The notes under the pieces are model-generated. The model saw nothing but the letters and a program-made list of their open reading frames with translations. It made no database searches and was not told the origin of the DNA. A program made the position numbers and the translations under genes. From assembly GCA_023266795.1 (NCBI GenBank), contig JAHFPI010000074.1, positions 1 to 8,576 of the forward strand: a DNA stretch of 8,576 bases, in the 5' to 3' direction. Within the stretch, counting starts at the first letter, position 1; each line of letters begins with the position of its first letter. The stretch comes from Rhodospirillales bacterium. Its GTDB lineage: Bacteria; Pseudomonadota; Alphaproteobacteria; Micavibrionales; UBA2020. Of this stretch, positions 1-7,086 are shown piece after piece.

Positions 1-824
1 CTGAGGGAGATACTCCATACTTCCTTGTTCGCCGCCACGAAGGTGGAAACCAGCGTATGCTTTTCCATGGCAAACGCCTTGGTCGGGCCGATGATACCGA
101 CCCTGCCCCGCTGGTTTTTAAAGCCGAAACGGTCTACCTCATCTATTAATTCCGGCTTCACACGAACAGTGACCGGAATATCACCCCATTTATCTTTGCC
201 GGCCCCATGCACCAGCGTTATTTCGACTTCCTTGTCGAGCACGACAGATATGTATTGCGCCATATCCTGAAAACGCCGCATCGGCCGACCGTCGATCGAG
301 AGGATTTTATCGTCCGGAAGGATACCGACTTTTTCGGCGGGCGAACCGACCACCAGCTTGGCCACGACCGGCGGCGTGTACGGCTGTCCCTGCAAGGCAA
401 ACAGCGCCGTCAGAATAATAACGGCAAAAATGAAGTTGATCGCCGGACCCGCAAAAACGATGGCGGAGCGCTTGGCAACTGACTGCGTATAGAATGCCAC
501 TTTCTTTTCCGCATCCGTCAACGGGTGCTTGGCTTCATCCTCATGCTTCGCGCTGGTCGGGTCGGTGTCCCCGAACATCTGGACGTAACCGCCCAGAGGC
601 ACCCAGCTGATTTTCCACCGCGTGTCCTTTTTGTCCGTCCAGCCGAATATTTCCTTGCCAAAGCCGATAGAAAACGTCTCGACCCTTACGCCGCATAAGC
701 GCGCGATAATGTAATGCCCCCATTCATGGACAAACACCAGAACACTCAGAACCACCACAAAGGGCAGGACGTACGTCGTCAAAAAATCCGCCGGAGCGTC
801 TAAAAACTTATGTAATAGTTCCAT
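1..824 (-). CDS. rseP: Site-2 intramembrane zinc metalloprotease RseP, 3' end cut by window edge
   Basis: The first 274 residues are present; the frame is open to the left edge, so the C-terminal part lies outside. RseP cleaves membrane-embedded substrates such as anti-sigma factors and signal-peptide remnants in the inner membrane. The zinc-binding HExxH motif reads HEWGH at residues 33-37, inside the first membrane segment (about 16-42). WVPLGGYVQMFGD at 74-86 is the conserved region after TM1. AGPAINF at 125-131 begins a second hydrophobic segment (about 121-145). A PDZ domain follows at roughly 150-225 (SPAEKVGILPDDKILSIDG at 161-179). The ATG at 824 is preceded by GAGGG about 10 nt upstream. 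The gene lies 43 nt downstream of dxr, the usual alphaproteobacterial arrangement, where bamA often follows. The family call is firm; whether there is a second PDZ domain cannot be seen. Confidence 0.95.
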   Translation of the reverse strand, partial: MELLHKFLDAPADFLTTYVLPFVVVLSVLVFVHEWGHYIIARLCGVRVETFSIGFGKEIFGWTDKKDTRWKISWVPLGGYVQMFGDTDPTSAKHEDEAKHPLTDAEKKVAFYTQSVAKRSAIVFAGPAINFIFAVIILTALFALQGQPYTPPVVAKLVVGSPAEKVGILPDDKILSIDGRPMRRFQDMAQYISVVLDKEVEITLVHGAGKDKWGDIPVTVRVKPELIDEVDRFGFKNQRGRVGIIGPTKAFAMEKHTLVSTFVAANKEVWSISL

Positions 825-867
825 TATTAAAGTGCCCTCATTTTCGGTAGCGGATTTTAAGTGTCGT
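825..867 (-). other. dxr-rseP spacer
   Basis: This 43-nt AT-rich gap holds the rseP ribosome-binding site GAGGG about 10 nt before its ATG. There is no stem followed by a U run and no clear promoter, which supports one continuing transcript. Confidence 0.5.
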
Positions 868-2058
868 TCAGTTTAGCCCTGCAATCACCTTCGAAGCAAT
901 ACGCCGCGCATCAAGGTCGAGTTGAAACAAAGACTGGAGACTTGATATGGGCTGAATAGGCGTAACTTGCAAGACTTCACCCACTACACTTTCTATTTCA
1001 GAAAATTTCAGTTTGCGGGAAAGAAACGCCTCAACAGCCACCTCGTTGGCGGCGTTGAACACTGCCGGCGCGCCTTGCCCCGCATGGAGTACCTCCCGCG
1101 CCATTTTTACGGACGGAAATCTTTTTAAATCAATAGGTTCAAATGATAAATTAATGTTATTCATTAGATTTAAGGTATCGCCCGTCGTTTCCATGCGCTG
1201 CGGCCAGGCCAAAGTATGCGCAATAGGCGTCCGCATGTCCGGCGCCCCCATCTGCGACAGGATAGATCCATCGATATACTCAACCATTGAATGAACAATT
1301 GACTGCGGATGGATCAGAACCTCTATTTTCTCACGTTCTAGATTAAAAAGATAACTTGCCTCTATGATTTCCAATGATTTATTCATCATTGTTGCGCTAT
1401 CAACAGATATTTTCGCACCCATGCTCCATGTAGGGTGTTTTACAGCCTGCTCCGGCGTTACGCCCCGTAACTCATCCCGCGTCTTTCTTAAAAACGGGCC
1501 GCCCGAAGCGGTAAGAATGATCCGTTTGATCTGCTCATGCTGCTCGATATTCAATACCTGAAAGACGGCATTATGTTCACTGTCGACCGGCAACAGGGTT
1601 GCGCCGTATTTTTGCACCGCTTCCATCATGAAGGGCCCGGCACAGACGAGTGATTCTTTGTTCGCCAGCGCGACCGTGGTTCCCTGCTGGATGGCCTTGA
1701 GGGTCGACTCAACGCCCGCCGCCCCCACAATCGCCGCCATAACCCAGTCTGCGGGAATCCCAGCCGCCGCCACAACCGCCTGATACCCCGCCTCGACCTT
1801 GACCGCCGTTCCTTCCAGAGCTTTTTTCAAATCGCCGTACAGCGTTTCATCCGCAATCACGGCATATTCTGCACCCAGCTCCCGCGCCTGTTTGGCCAGA
1901 AGCAGAACGTTCTTATGCGCCGTCAGCGCCCGCACTTTGAATTTTTCACGATGCCCTGCAATCAGGTCAACCGTGCTGCGCCCCACCGAACCGGTGGAGC
2001 CGAGGATTGTGACGGTTTTGGGCTGTTTGCCCAAAGATGGCAGGGGGGAATTTTTCAT
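868..2058 (-). CDS. dxr: 1-deoxy-D-xylulose 5-phosphate reductoisomerase
   Basis: The predicted protein has 396 residues, close to the roughly 398 of E. coli Dxr. It converts DXP to 2-C-methyl-D-erythritol 4-phosphate with NADPH and a divalent metal, the committed step of the MEP isoprenoid pathway in the cytosol. Visible motifs are the NADPH-binding loop GSTGSVGRST (20-29), ALANKESLV (130-138), the metal ligands in LPVDSEHNAV (D159, E161), TASGGPF (183-189), and the flexible lid and substrate site HPTWSMGAKISVDSATMMNK (208-227) with SLE and E230. FNAANEVAV (334-342) lies in the C-terminal part. The frame is open upstream to 2364, but that extension is out-of-frame cdsA sequence. The ATG at 2058 overlaps the cdsA stop as ATGA, and no Shine-Dalgarno sequence is visible, so translation is probably coupled to cdsA. 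The 3' half (about 868-1440) is clearly more AT-rich than the 5' half. Confidence 0.97.
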   Translation of the reverse strand: MKNSPLPSLGKQPKTVTILGSTGSVGRSTVDLIAGHREKFKVRALTAHKNVLLLAKQARELGAEYAVIADETLYGDLKKALEGTAVKVEAGYQAVVAAAGIPADWVMAAIVGAAGVESTLKAIQQGTTVALANKESLVCAGPFMMEAVQKYGATLLPVDSEHNAVFQVLNIEQHEQIKRIILTASGGPFLRKTRDELRGVTPEQAVKHPTWSMGAKISVDSATMMNKSLEIIEASYLFNLEREKIEVLIHPQSIVHSMVEYIDGSILSQMGAPDMRTPIAHTLAWPQRMETTGDTLNLMNNINLSFEPIDLKRFPSVKMAREVLHAGQGAPAVFNAANEVAVEAFLSRKLKFSEIESVVGEVLQVTPIQPISSLQSLFQLDLDARRIASKVIAGLN

Positions 2059-2737
2059 CGGAGCAGCAGCGCCAGCGTTCCGAACAAAAGCGCCACCAGC
2101 AGCAACGCATCGATCCGGTCGAGAATGCCGCCATGACCGGGAATAATGGTGCCGGTGTCTTTCACGCCGTAGCGCCGCTTGAACAGAGAAATGAACAAGT
2201 CCCCCGCCTGACCAAACATGGCAAGAATAAAGCCCATAACGGCGTATCCCGCCCACGATAGATCGCCGATAGTCGCGAGATTGAATTTTTCCAGCAGTCC
2301 TGGGCATGCAAGCCCCGCCGCAACAATCGCCGCCCCGATACTGCTGCCGATAAATCCCGCCCATGTTTTCTTGGGGCTGATAACCGGCGCCAGTTTCGGC
2401 CCGCCGATGGCTTTACCTGAAAAATAAGCAGAAATATCGCTCGCCCAGACGATCAGCAGCAGCGTCAGCATATTGTAAAGGCCGTGTTCCGAACCGTTAC
2501 GCAGCCACACCATCATGCCGATTGAAATGCCGATATAAGCAGAGCCTGCGATCATGAACGGGATGCGATATTTCTTTTCATGAACAACCATTCTGCACCA
2601 CTCATAAATGCCGCAGACAGCCGCAGCCCCCATCATCGACGTGAAGTAAATGCTGCCGAGGTAAAGGCCGCCGAGAACGATGACACCAAAAATCAGGGCG
2701 CCCCGGATGCGGGTTTTGAGCGCGGGGTCGATGGCCA

Positions 2738-2738
<1 letters not shown>
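2055..2738 (-). CDS. cdsA: Phosphatidate cytidylyltransferase (CDP-diglyceride synthase)
   Basis: The predicted protein has 227 residues and is hydrophobic with several membrane segments (for example 11-32, 60-78, 89-103, 128-146, 163-177, 211-226). It makes CDP-diacylglycerol from phosphatidate and CTP in the inner membrane, the precursor of all major phospholipids. The C-terminal CTP-transferase signature is intact: S184, KRR at 187-189, KD at 193-194, then PGHGGILDRID at 200-210. SPKKTW at 121-126 is the other conserved cytosolic motif. The protein is shorter than E. coli CdsA (about 285), as in many alphaproteobacteria. The ATG at 2738 shares one base with the uppS stop (TAATG). The open frame continues upstream to 2882, but that stretch is the uppS coding region in another frame. 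A GGAG ribosome-binding site 8 nt upstream sits inside a hairpin. Confidence 0.95.
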
Positions 2739-3457
<719 letters not shown>

Positions 3458-3461
3458 TGAA

Positions 3462-4007
3462 TTAAACCTGCTTGATCTCTTGCTCTTTATGGGCGAGAGC
3501 GTCTTCGACTTTTTTAATCCAGCTGTCCGTCATCTTCTGGATTTTATCTTCTGTCTTCTTCAGTTCGTCTTCGGGCATTTTATTCTTCTTGGCGCTTTCC
3601 ATGCCTTCGCGGCGGACGTTACGCACAGCGATCTTGGCCTGCTCGGCGTATTTTGACGCCACTTTGGCCAGTTCCACGCGGCGCTCTTCCGTCAGACCCG
3701 GCAGCGGCACGCGGATGAGCGTTCCTGCCGGTTGCGGGTTCAGCCCCAGACCGGCGGTGGAAATCGCCTTTTCGACGGCTTTCGTGTTATTGGCATCCCA
3801 CACCTGCACCGTGAGCAGGCGCGGCTCCGGCGCACTGACGGTGGCGACCTGATTGATCGGCATTTTGCTGCCGTACACTTCAACAAAAATGTTATCCAGC
3901 AGGGTAGCAGAAGCGCGACCGGTACGCAGGCCTACAAATTCCTTGCTCAGCACATCGAACGCGCCATGCATCCGGCGCTCAAAATCATTCAAATTCATCT
4001 CAGCCAT
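3462..4007 (-). CDS. frr: Ribosome recycling factor
   Basis: The predicted protein has 181 residues against about 185 for E. coli RRF. With EF-G it splits the post-termination ribosome into subunits. The long helical domain I and small domain II can be followed: the N-terminal helix carries LRTGRAS (27-33), the beta domain includes YGSKMPINQVATVSAPEPR (45-63), and LNPQPAGTLIRVPLPGLTEERR (89-110) leads into the C-terminal helices with AVRNVRRE (127-134), which holds the conserved Arg region that contacts the ribosome. The ATG at 4007 has a good AGAGGTG site about 4 nt upstream and overlaps the end of pyrH by 8 nt. An in-frame upstream extension to 4043 has no comparable site and adds non-family residues. 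A second ATG at 3998 (MNLNDFER) is possible but less well placed. Confidence 0.97.
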   Translation of the reverse strand: MAEMNLNDFERRMHGAFDVLSKEFVGLRTGRASATLLDNIFVEVYGSKMPINQVATVSAPEPRLLTVQVWDANNTKAVEKAISTAGLGLNPQPAGTLIRVPLPGLTEERRVELAKVASKYAEQAKIAVRNVRREGMESAKKNKMPEDELKKTEDKIQKMTDSWIKKVEDALAHKEQEIKQV

Positions 4008-4734
4008 TCTGCACCTCTTTTTCCATGACAATAGTACATTCACCGCGCCCCCGCATCAGTTCGGCAAAGGCGCCCGGACGTTTAATCGAGAATACGACCA
4101 CCGGGATATTGTTCTCCCGCGCAAGGGAAATTGCCGCCGCATCCATGACCCTTATATCTTTCGACAGGACTTCAAGATAAGTGATCTTGTCGATCTTCTT
4201 GGCATTGGGGAACTTTGCGGGATCGGCGGTATAAACGCCGTCCACTTTTGTGCCCTTGAACAGCGCATCGCAGCCCATCTCCGAGGCGCGCAGCGCTGCC
4301 GCCGTGTCCGTCGTAAAGAATGGATTGCCCGTACCCGCAGCGAAAATCACCACGCGGCCTTTTTCCATGTGATGCATGGCGCGGCGGCGGATATACGGCT
4401 CGCAGACCGTCGCCATCGGGATGGCGGACAGCACGCGCGTGATAATACCCTGTTTTTCGAGAGCGTTCTGAACGGCCAGCGAGTTGATAACCGTGGCCAG
4501 CATCCCCATGTAATCGGCTGCCGCGCGGTCCATGCCGACGGCTGCGCCGGAGACGCCGCGAAAAATATTGCCGCCGCCGATCACCAGGCAGACTTCAACG
4601 CCAAGATCGACGGCTTCCTTTATATCGCCGGCAATACGGTTGACCATCGCCGGTTCAATGCCGTATTCCCCTGACCCCATCAGGGCCTCGCCCGATATCT
4701 TCAGCAGAACACGCTTGAACCGCGATTTTGTCAT
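4000..4734 (-). CDS. pyrH: Uridylate kinase (UMP kinase)
   Basis: The predicted protein has 244 residues, close to 241 in E. coli. It phosphorylates UMP to UDP with ATP; it belongs to the amino-acid-kinase fold, is unlike eukaryotic UMP/CMP kinases, and is normally hexameric with UTP feedback and GTP activation. Motifs are RVLLKISGEALMG (8-20, with the phosphate-binding lysine K12), VIGGGNIFRG (51-60), MGMLATVINSLAVQNALE (76-93), GTGNPFFTTDTAA (134-146, UMP and phosphate contacts), FKGTKVDGVYTADP (159-172), and MDAAAISLAREN (197-208). The ATG at 4734 is preceded by AGGAG 10 nt upstream. A TTG in the same frame at 4752 would add six residues, but it overlaps that ribosome-binding site and is rejected as a start. 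The stop lies inside frr. Confidence 0.97.
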   Translation of the reverse strand: MTKSRFKRVLLKISGEALMGSGEYGIEPAMVNRIAGDIKEAVDLGVEVCLVIGGGNIFRGVSGAAVGMDRAAADYMGMLATVINSLAVQNALEKQGIITRVLSAIPMATVCEPYIRRRAMHHMEKGRVVIFAAGTGNPFFTTDTAAALRASEMGCDALFKGTKVDGVYTADPAKFPNAKKIDKITYLEVLSKDIRVMDAAAISLARENNIPVVVFSIKRPGAFAELMRGRGECTIVMEKEVQNG

Positions 4735-4776
4735 GGATGTGGATCTCCTCAATCCGCGATGAACCTACCCTTAAAC
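4735..4776 (-). promoter_or_regulatory. tsf-pyrH spacer with pyrH ribosome-binding site
   Basis: This 42-nt spacer is one of the two longest gaps inside the cluster. It holds GAGGAG about 10 nt before the pyrH ATG. The site is flanked by GGAT and ATCC, which could form a short 4-bp stem with the ribosome-binding site in the loop. No terminator (GC stem plus U run) and no convincing promoter were seen, so read-through is expected. Confidence 0.5.
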
Positions 4777-5697
4777 TTAACCCGCCGCCATCTTGGCCAC
4801 TTCGGAAGCAAAGTCATCGCCCTTTTTCTCGACGCCTTCGCCAAGTTCAAAACGGATAAATCCCGTCAGCTTTACGGGCGCGCCAAGCTCTTTGGAAGCT
4901 TTTTCGAGCACCGCCGAAATCTTGCTTTCACCGTCGATGACAAAAGTCTGCTCCAGCAGCACGGCCTGTTCGTAGAACTTGCGCAGGCTGCCTTCGACCA
5001 TCTTTTCGACGATCTCGGCGGGTTTGCCGCTTTGTTTGGCTTTGTCGGCATAAATAGCGCGTTCGCGGGCAATGGTGTCCTTGCTTAAAGAAGCGACATC
5101 CAGCGATTCAGGACGTGTCGCCGCAATATGCATCGCCAGTTGGCGGCCCAGCGCCGACAGTTTTTCGGCATTGCCGGAGGATTCAATCCCCACCAGCACG
5201 CCGATTTTTCCGCAGCCCGGTATCATCGTGTTATGCACATAGGTGGCAACGACCCCCTGATTGACGGTCAGGCGCTGTATCCGGCGAAGGCTCATGTTTT
5301 CGCCGATTGTGGCGATCAATCCCGTCAGCGTCGCTTCGACTGTTTTGCCGTTCAGGCTGGCAGCTTTCAGCTTTTCAATGGTATCGATCTTGCTTTTGAG
5401 TGCCAGATCAGTGGCCTGCAACAGGAACTTCTGGAAGTGCTCGTTACGCGCGACAAAGTCGGTTTCTGCGTTGAGCTCGATGACAACCGCCGCGTTCCCC
5501 TGCGCGGCAACGCCGACCAGACCGTCAGCCGCCGCCCGTCCGGATTTTTTCGCCGCAGAAGCCAGGCCTTTTTTGCGGAGAGAATCCATCGCCGCATCCA
5601 TATCGCCCTTGTTTTCAACGAGAGCCTTTTTGCAGTCCAGCATGCCCGCGCCGCTTTTTTCACGAAGCTCTTTTACAAGAGATGCGCTGATTTCCAT
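4777..5697 (-). CDS. tsf: Translation elongation factor Ts
   Basis: The predicted protein has 306 residues. It exchanges GDP for GTP on EF-Tu. The N-terminal UBA-like domain (about 1-50) holds the first family signature LVKELREKSGAGMLDCKKAL (7-26). The core begins with VVIELNAETDFVARN (71-85), containing the TDFVARN motif that inserts at the EF-Tu nucleotide/Mg site. Two dimerisation-type core repeats follow, with ALGRQLAMHIAA in the second. The ATG at 5697 has an AAGGAA site 8 nt upstream. An in-frame TTG two codons earlier (5703) is closer to that site and less likely. The gene starts 21 nt after rpsB, the near-universal rpsB-tsf pair. Confidence 0.98.
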   Translation of the reverse strand: MEISASLVKELREKSGAGMLDCKKALVENKGDMDAAMDSLRKKGLASAAKKSGRAAADGLVGVAAQGNAAVVIELNAETDFVARNEHFQKFLLQATDLALKSKIDTIEKLKAASLNGKTVEATLTGLIATIGENMSLRRIQRLTVNQGVVATYVHNTMIPGCGKIGVLVGIESSGNAEKLSALGRQLAMHIAATRPESLDVASLSKDTIARERAIYADKAKQSGKPAEIVEKMVEGSLRKFYEQAVLLEQTFVIDGESKISAVLEKASKELGAPVKLTGFIRFELGEGVEKKGDDFASEVAKMAAG

Positions 5698-5718
5698 CGT
5701 CAATGTTCCTTTCGAGAG

Positions 5719-6510
5719 TTAGCCTGCCGCCGCAGAAACTTTCAGTTCCACAACCTCATTCAGATTTTCAGGCGTCGGATTGGCAGAAGCGCCGACATCC
5801 GTGCCTGACGCGATGACTTCCGCCTGTAGACCGTCAAGAACGGCTTCCGCAAAAAGATCGCAGTAGGTGTTGATGGCGCGGGTGGCGTCATCGTTACCGG
5901 GGATCGGGAAATCGATGCCGTCCGGATCGCAGTTGGAATCGACAACCGCGAATACGGGGATGCCCAGCTTGCGGGCTTCGAGGATGGCGTTGGCTTCCTT
6001 GTTGGTGTCGATTACGACCATCGCATCGGGAAGGCCGCCCATCTCTTTAATTCCGCCGAGCGCTTTTTCCAGCTTCTCGCGTTCGCGGGCAAGGCCGATC
6101 TGCTCTTTCTTGGTCAGACCGTGCTTCACTTCGTCGTCGCCGAGCAGTCTTTCAACTTCGCGCAGGCGCTTGATGGAATTGGAAATGGTGCCCCAGTTGG
6201 TCAGCATCCCGCCGAGCCAGCGGTAGTTCACGTAGTACTGGCCGCAGCGTTTCGCCGTCTCGGCGATTTTTTCGGAGGCCTGACGCTTCGTTCCGACAAA
6301 CAGGACGCGGCCGCCGCCGGCAGCGATGTCGCGCACGGCTTTCAGCGCGTGGTGCAGCATCGGCACGGTCAGTTCAAGATTGATGATATGGACTTTGTTC
6401 CGCTCGCCGAAGATGTACGGTTTCATCTTGGGGTTCCAGCGGCGGGTGTGGTGGCCGAAGTGAATGCCGGCTTCCAGAAGCTGGCGCATGGTAAATGTGG
6501 GCATCGTCAT
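5719..6510 (-). CDS. rpsB: 30S ribosomal protein S2
   Basis: The predicted protein has 263 residues, a little longer than E. coli S2 (241) because of a C-terminal tail rich in Ala, Asn and Pro (about 232-263). S2 joins the 30S subunit late and helps recruit S1. Visible signatures are LLEAGIHFGHHTRRWNPKMK (11-30), IFGERNKVHIINL (33-45), VLFVGTKRQA (69-78), YYVNYRWLGGMLTNW (92-106), and the second S2 signature in LPDAMVVIDTNKEANAILEA (160-179) continuing to IPVFAVVDSNCDPDGIDFPIPGND. The ATG at 6510 has an AAGGAA site 9 nt upstream. The in-frame ATG at 6504 is too far from it. This is the first gene of the minus-strand cluster and is preceded by a probable structured leader. Confidence 0.98.
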   Translation of the reverse strand: MTMPTFTMRQLLEAGIHFGHHTRRWNPKMKPYIFGERNKVHIINLELTVPMLHHALKAVRDIAAGGGRVLFVGTKRQASEKIAETAKRCGQYYVNYRWLGGMLTNWGTISNSIKRLREVERLLGDDEVKHGLTKKEQIGLAREREKLEKALGGIKEMGGLPDAMVVIDTNKEANAILEARKLGIPVFAVVDSNCDPDGIDFPIPGNDDATRAINTYCDLFAEAVLDGLQAEVIASGTDVGASANPTPENLNEVVELKVSAAAG

Positions 6511-6540
6511 AGGTTATCGTTCCTTCTCGGTTAAACCTCT

Positions 6541-6614
6541 GCACGCCTTAGTCCCGAAGGACACCGAAAATCCGGCGCACATGTGAATTAGCAATCCCCC
6601 GAACCATTCGGGAG
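6541..6614 (-). ncRNA. Probable structured 5' leader of the rpsB mRNA
   Basis: Reading the minus strand, three helices can be drawn. (1) CUCCCGAA pairs with UUCGGGGG across a UGG loop (6614-6596), 8 bp with one G-U. (2) GUGCGCC (6580-6574) pairs with GGCGUGC (6547-6541), 7 bp with two G-U wobbles, extendable by one U-A pair. (3) Enclosed by it, GUCC-UUCG-GGAC (6562-6551), a C(UUCG)G tetraloop hairpin. CGCCG/CGGUG (6577-6562) is an alternative to helix 2. The G-U pairs become C-A mismatches on the plus strand, so the structure belongs to the rpsB transcript. In E. coli, S2 represses its own operon through the rpsB leader; that this leader does the same is inference. Confidence 0.5.
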
Positions 6615-6629
6615 TCTTGCTTGGTGCTC

Positions 6630-6658
6630 TTTTTATATGGATTTCCCTGATTTCGCAA
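6630..6658 (-). promoter_or_regulatory. Candidate sigma70-type promoter for rpsB
   Basis: On the minus strand, TTGCGA (6658-6653) is followed by TATAAA (6637-6632) at 15 nt or by the overlapping TAAAAA (6635-6630) at 17 nt. Transcription would start near 6623, just upstream of the first leader helix, giving a leader of about 110 nt. The match is modest. Confidence 0.35.
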
Positions 6659-6660
6659 GG

Positions 6661-6675
6661 AAAACCTCGGGTTTT
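6661..6675. repeat. Inverted repeat AAAACC-3-GGTTTT
   Basis: A perfect 6-bp inverted repeat with a 3-nt centre lies directly upstream of the candidate rpsB -35 element. It is too weak and lacks the following U run on the minus strand for a convincing terminator. It could be an operator half of the divergent control region. Confidence 0.5.
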
Positions 6676-6696
6676 ATGAATTAGTATTTAATTCAT
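6676..6696. repeat. Inverted repeat ATGAATTA-5-TAATTCAT, operator-like
   Basis: A perfect 8-bp inverted repeat around a 5-nt spacer abuts the preceding dyad and touches the -35 of the plus-strand promoter. The geometry is typical of a dimeric repressor site, so autoregulation or control of the GH130 pair is plausible. A related shorter dyad, TTCAT-A-ATGAA, lies at 6742-6752 next to the ribosome-binding site of the first plus-strand gene. Confidence 0.55.
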
Positions 6697-6724
6697 TGGC
6701 AGGTTAGCTGGGTTTATGTAATAT
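6696..6724 (+). promoter_or_regulatory. Sigma70-like promoter for the plus-strand pair
   Basis: TTGGCA at 6696-6701 and TAATAT at 6719-6724 are separated by an ideal 17 nt. Transcription would begin near 6731, giving a 5' untranslated region of about 33 nt that holds an AAGGA ribosome-binding site (6751-6755) 8 nt before the ATG at 6764. Confidence 0.6.
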
Positions 6725-6763
6725 GGCAATCAAAATTATTATTCATAATGAAGGACGCGCGCA

Positions 6764-7033
6764 ATGACGAACGACAAAACTAAGGAAGAGAACGGAAAAC
6801 GTTTGGATGCTGTTTTTAACAGGAATGCAGTCCAGATTATCTCAATTCTTAACGCCCACCCTGAAGCGTGCGGCTATGGGGCTGGTATTGACCCTGAAAC
6901 AGATACGACCTACTTCACAATCGGCCTGCCCAAAGGCAGCAAGAAGGATATTAGCGACATCCCGGCCACAATTGGACCTGACAAGATCCCCGTGAAGATT
7001 ATATACCTGCCACCTGCCAAGAAATCCCTTTAG
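6764..7033 (+). CDS. Small protein of unknown function (89 aa)
   Basis: I do not recognise this protein. It is probably real: it has an AAGGA ribosome-binding site at ideal spacing, a good upstream promoter, and normal amino-acid composition. It is hydrophilic with no signal peptide or membrane segment, so a cytosolic location is likely. The N-terminal third is charged (Lys, Asp, Glu, Asn) and runs into a probable helix (about 12-31). A Gly-rich turn CGYGAGIDPETD (36-47) leads to a strand TTYFTIGLP (48-56), and VKIIYLPP (77-84) looks like a final strand. It has a single Cys (36). It ends 53 nt before the GH130 gene with no terminator between, so the two are probably co-transcribed. Confidence 0.75.
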   Translation: MTNDKTKEENGKRLDAVFNRNAVQIISILNAHPEACGYGAGIDPETDTTYFTIGLPKGSKKDISDIPATIGPDKIPVKIIYLPPAKKSL

Positions 7034-7062
7034 GCTCGTCTAAGTTTCCGCTAGGCTCATCT
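7031..7062 (+). repeat. Direct repeat TAGGCTC(G/A)TCT at 21-nt spacing
   Basis: TAGGCTCGTCT (7031-7041) and TAGGCTCATCT (7052-7062) match at 10 of 11 positions and start 21 nt apart, about two helical turns. The first copy contains the stop codon of the small gene. The TCTTC at the end of the second copy (7060-7064) could pair with GAAGA (7075-7079) in the purine-rich ribosome-binding region of the next gene. Confidence 0.45.
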
Positions 7063-7086
7063 TCTACCTAACTGGAAGAAGGGCAC

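Noticed and set aside
826..840. Four-codon leader ORF before rseP (ATG AGG GCA CTT TAA)
   Set aside because: It has no ribosome-binding site of its own and occurs by chance in the stretch that carries the rseP ribosome-binding site.
2059..2364. Upstream extension of the dxr frame by 102 residues
   Set aside because: It is cdsA coding sequence read in another frame. The Dxr family begins near the ATG at 2058, which forms an ATGA overlap with cdsA.
3853..4674. Plus-strand open frame of 273 codons opposite pyrH and frr
   Set aside because: It is the antisense shadow of two clear housekeeping genes, with no recognisable protein features and His/Arg-rich composition typical of reverse-frame reading.
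4735..4752. TTG start for pyrH six codons upstream
   Set aside because: The TTG lies beside and partly forms the ribosome-binding region (GAGGAG) that serves the ATG at 4734.
5128..5808. Plus-strand open frame of 226 codons opposite tsf and rpsB
   Set aside because: It is an antisense shadow of tsf, with no family resemblance and no plausible ribosome-binding site.
6661..6675. Rho-independent terminator
   Set aside because: The stem has only two GC pairs and no adequate U run follows on the minus strand, and it sits directly upstream of a promoter-like element, so a regulatory dyad is the better reading.
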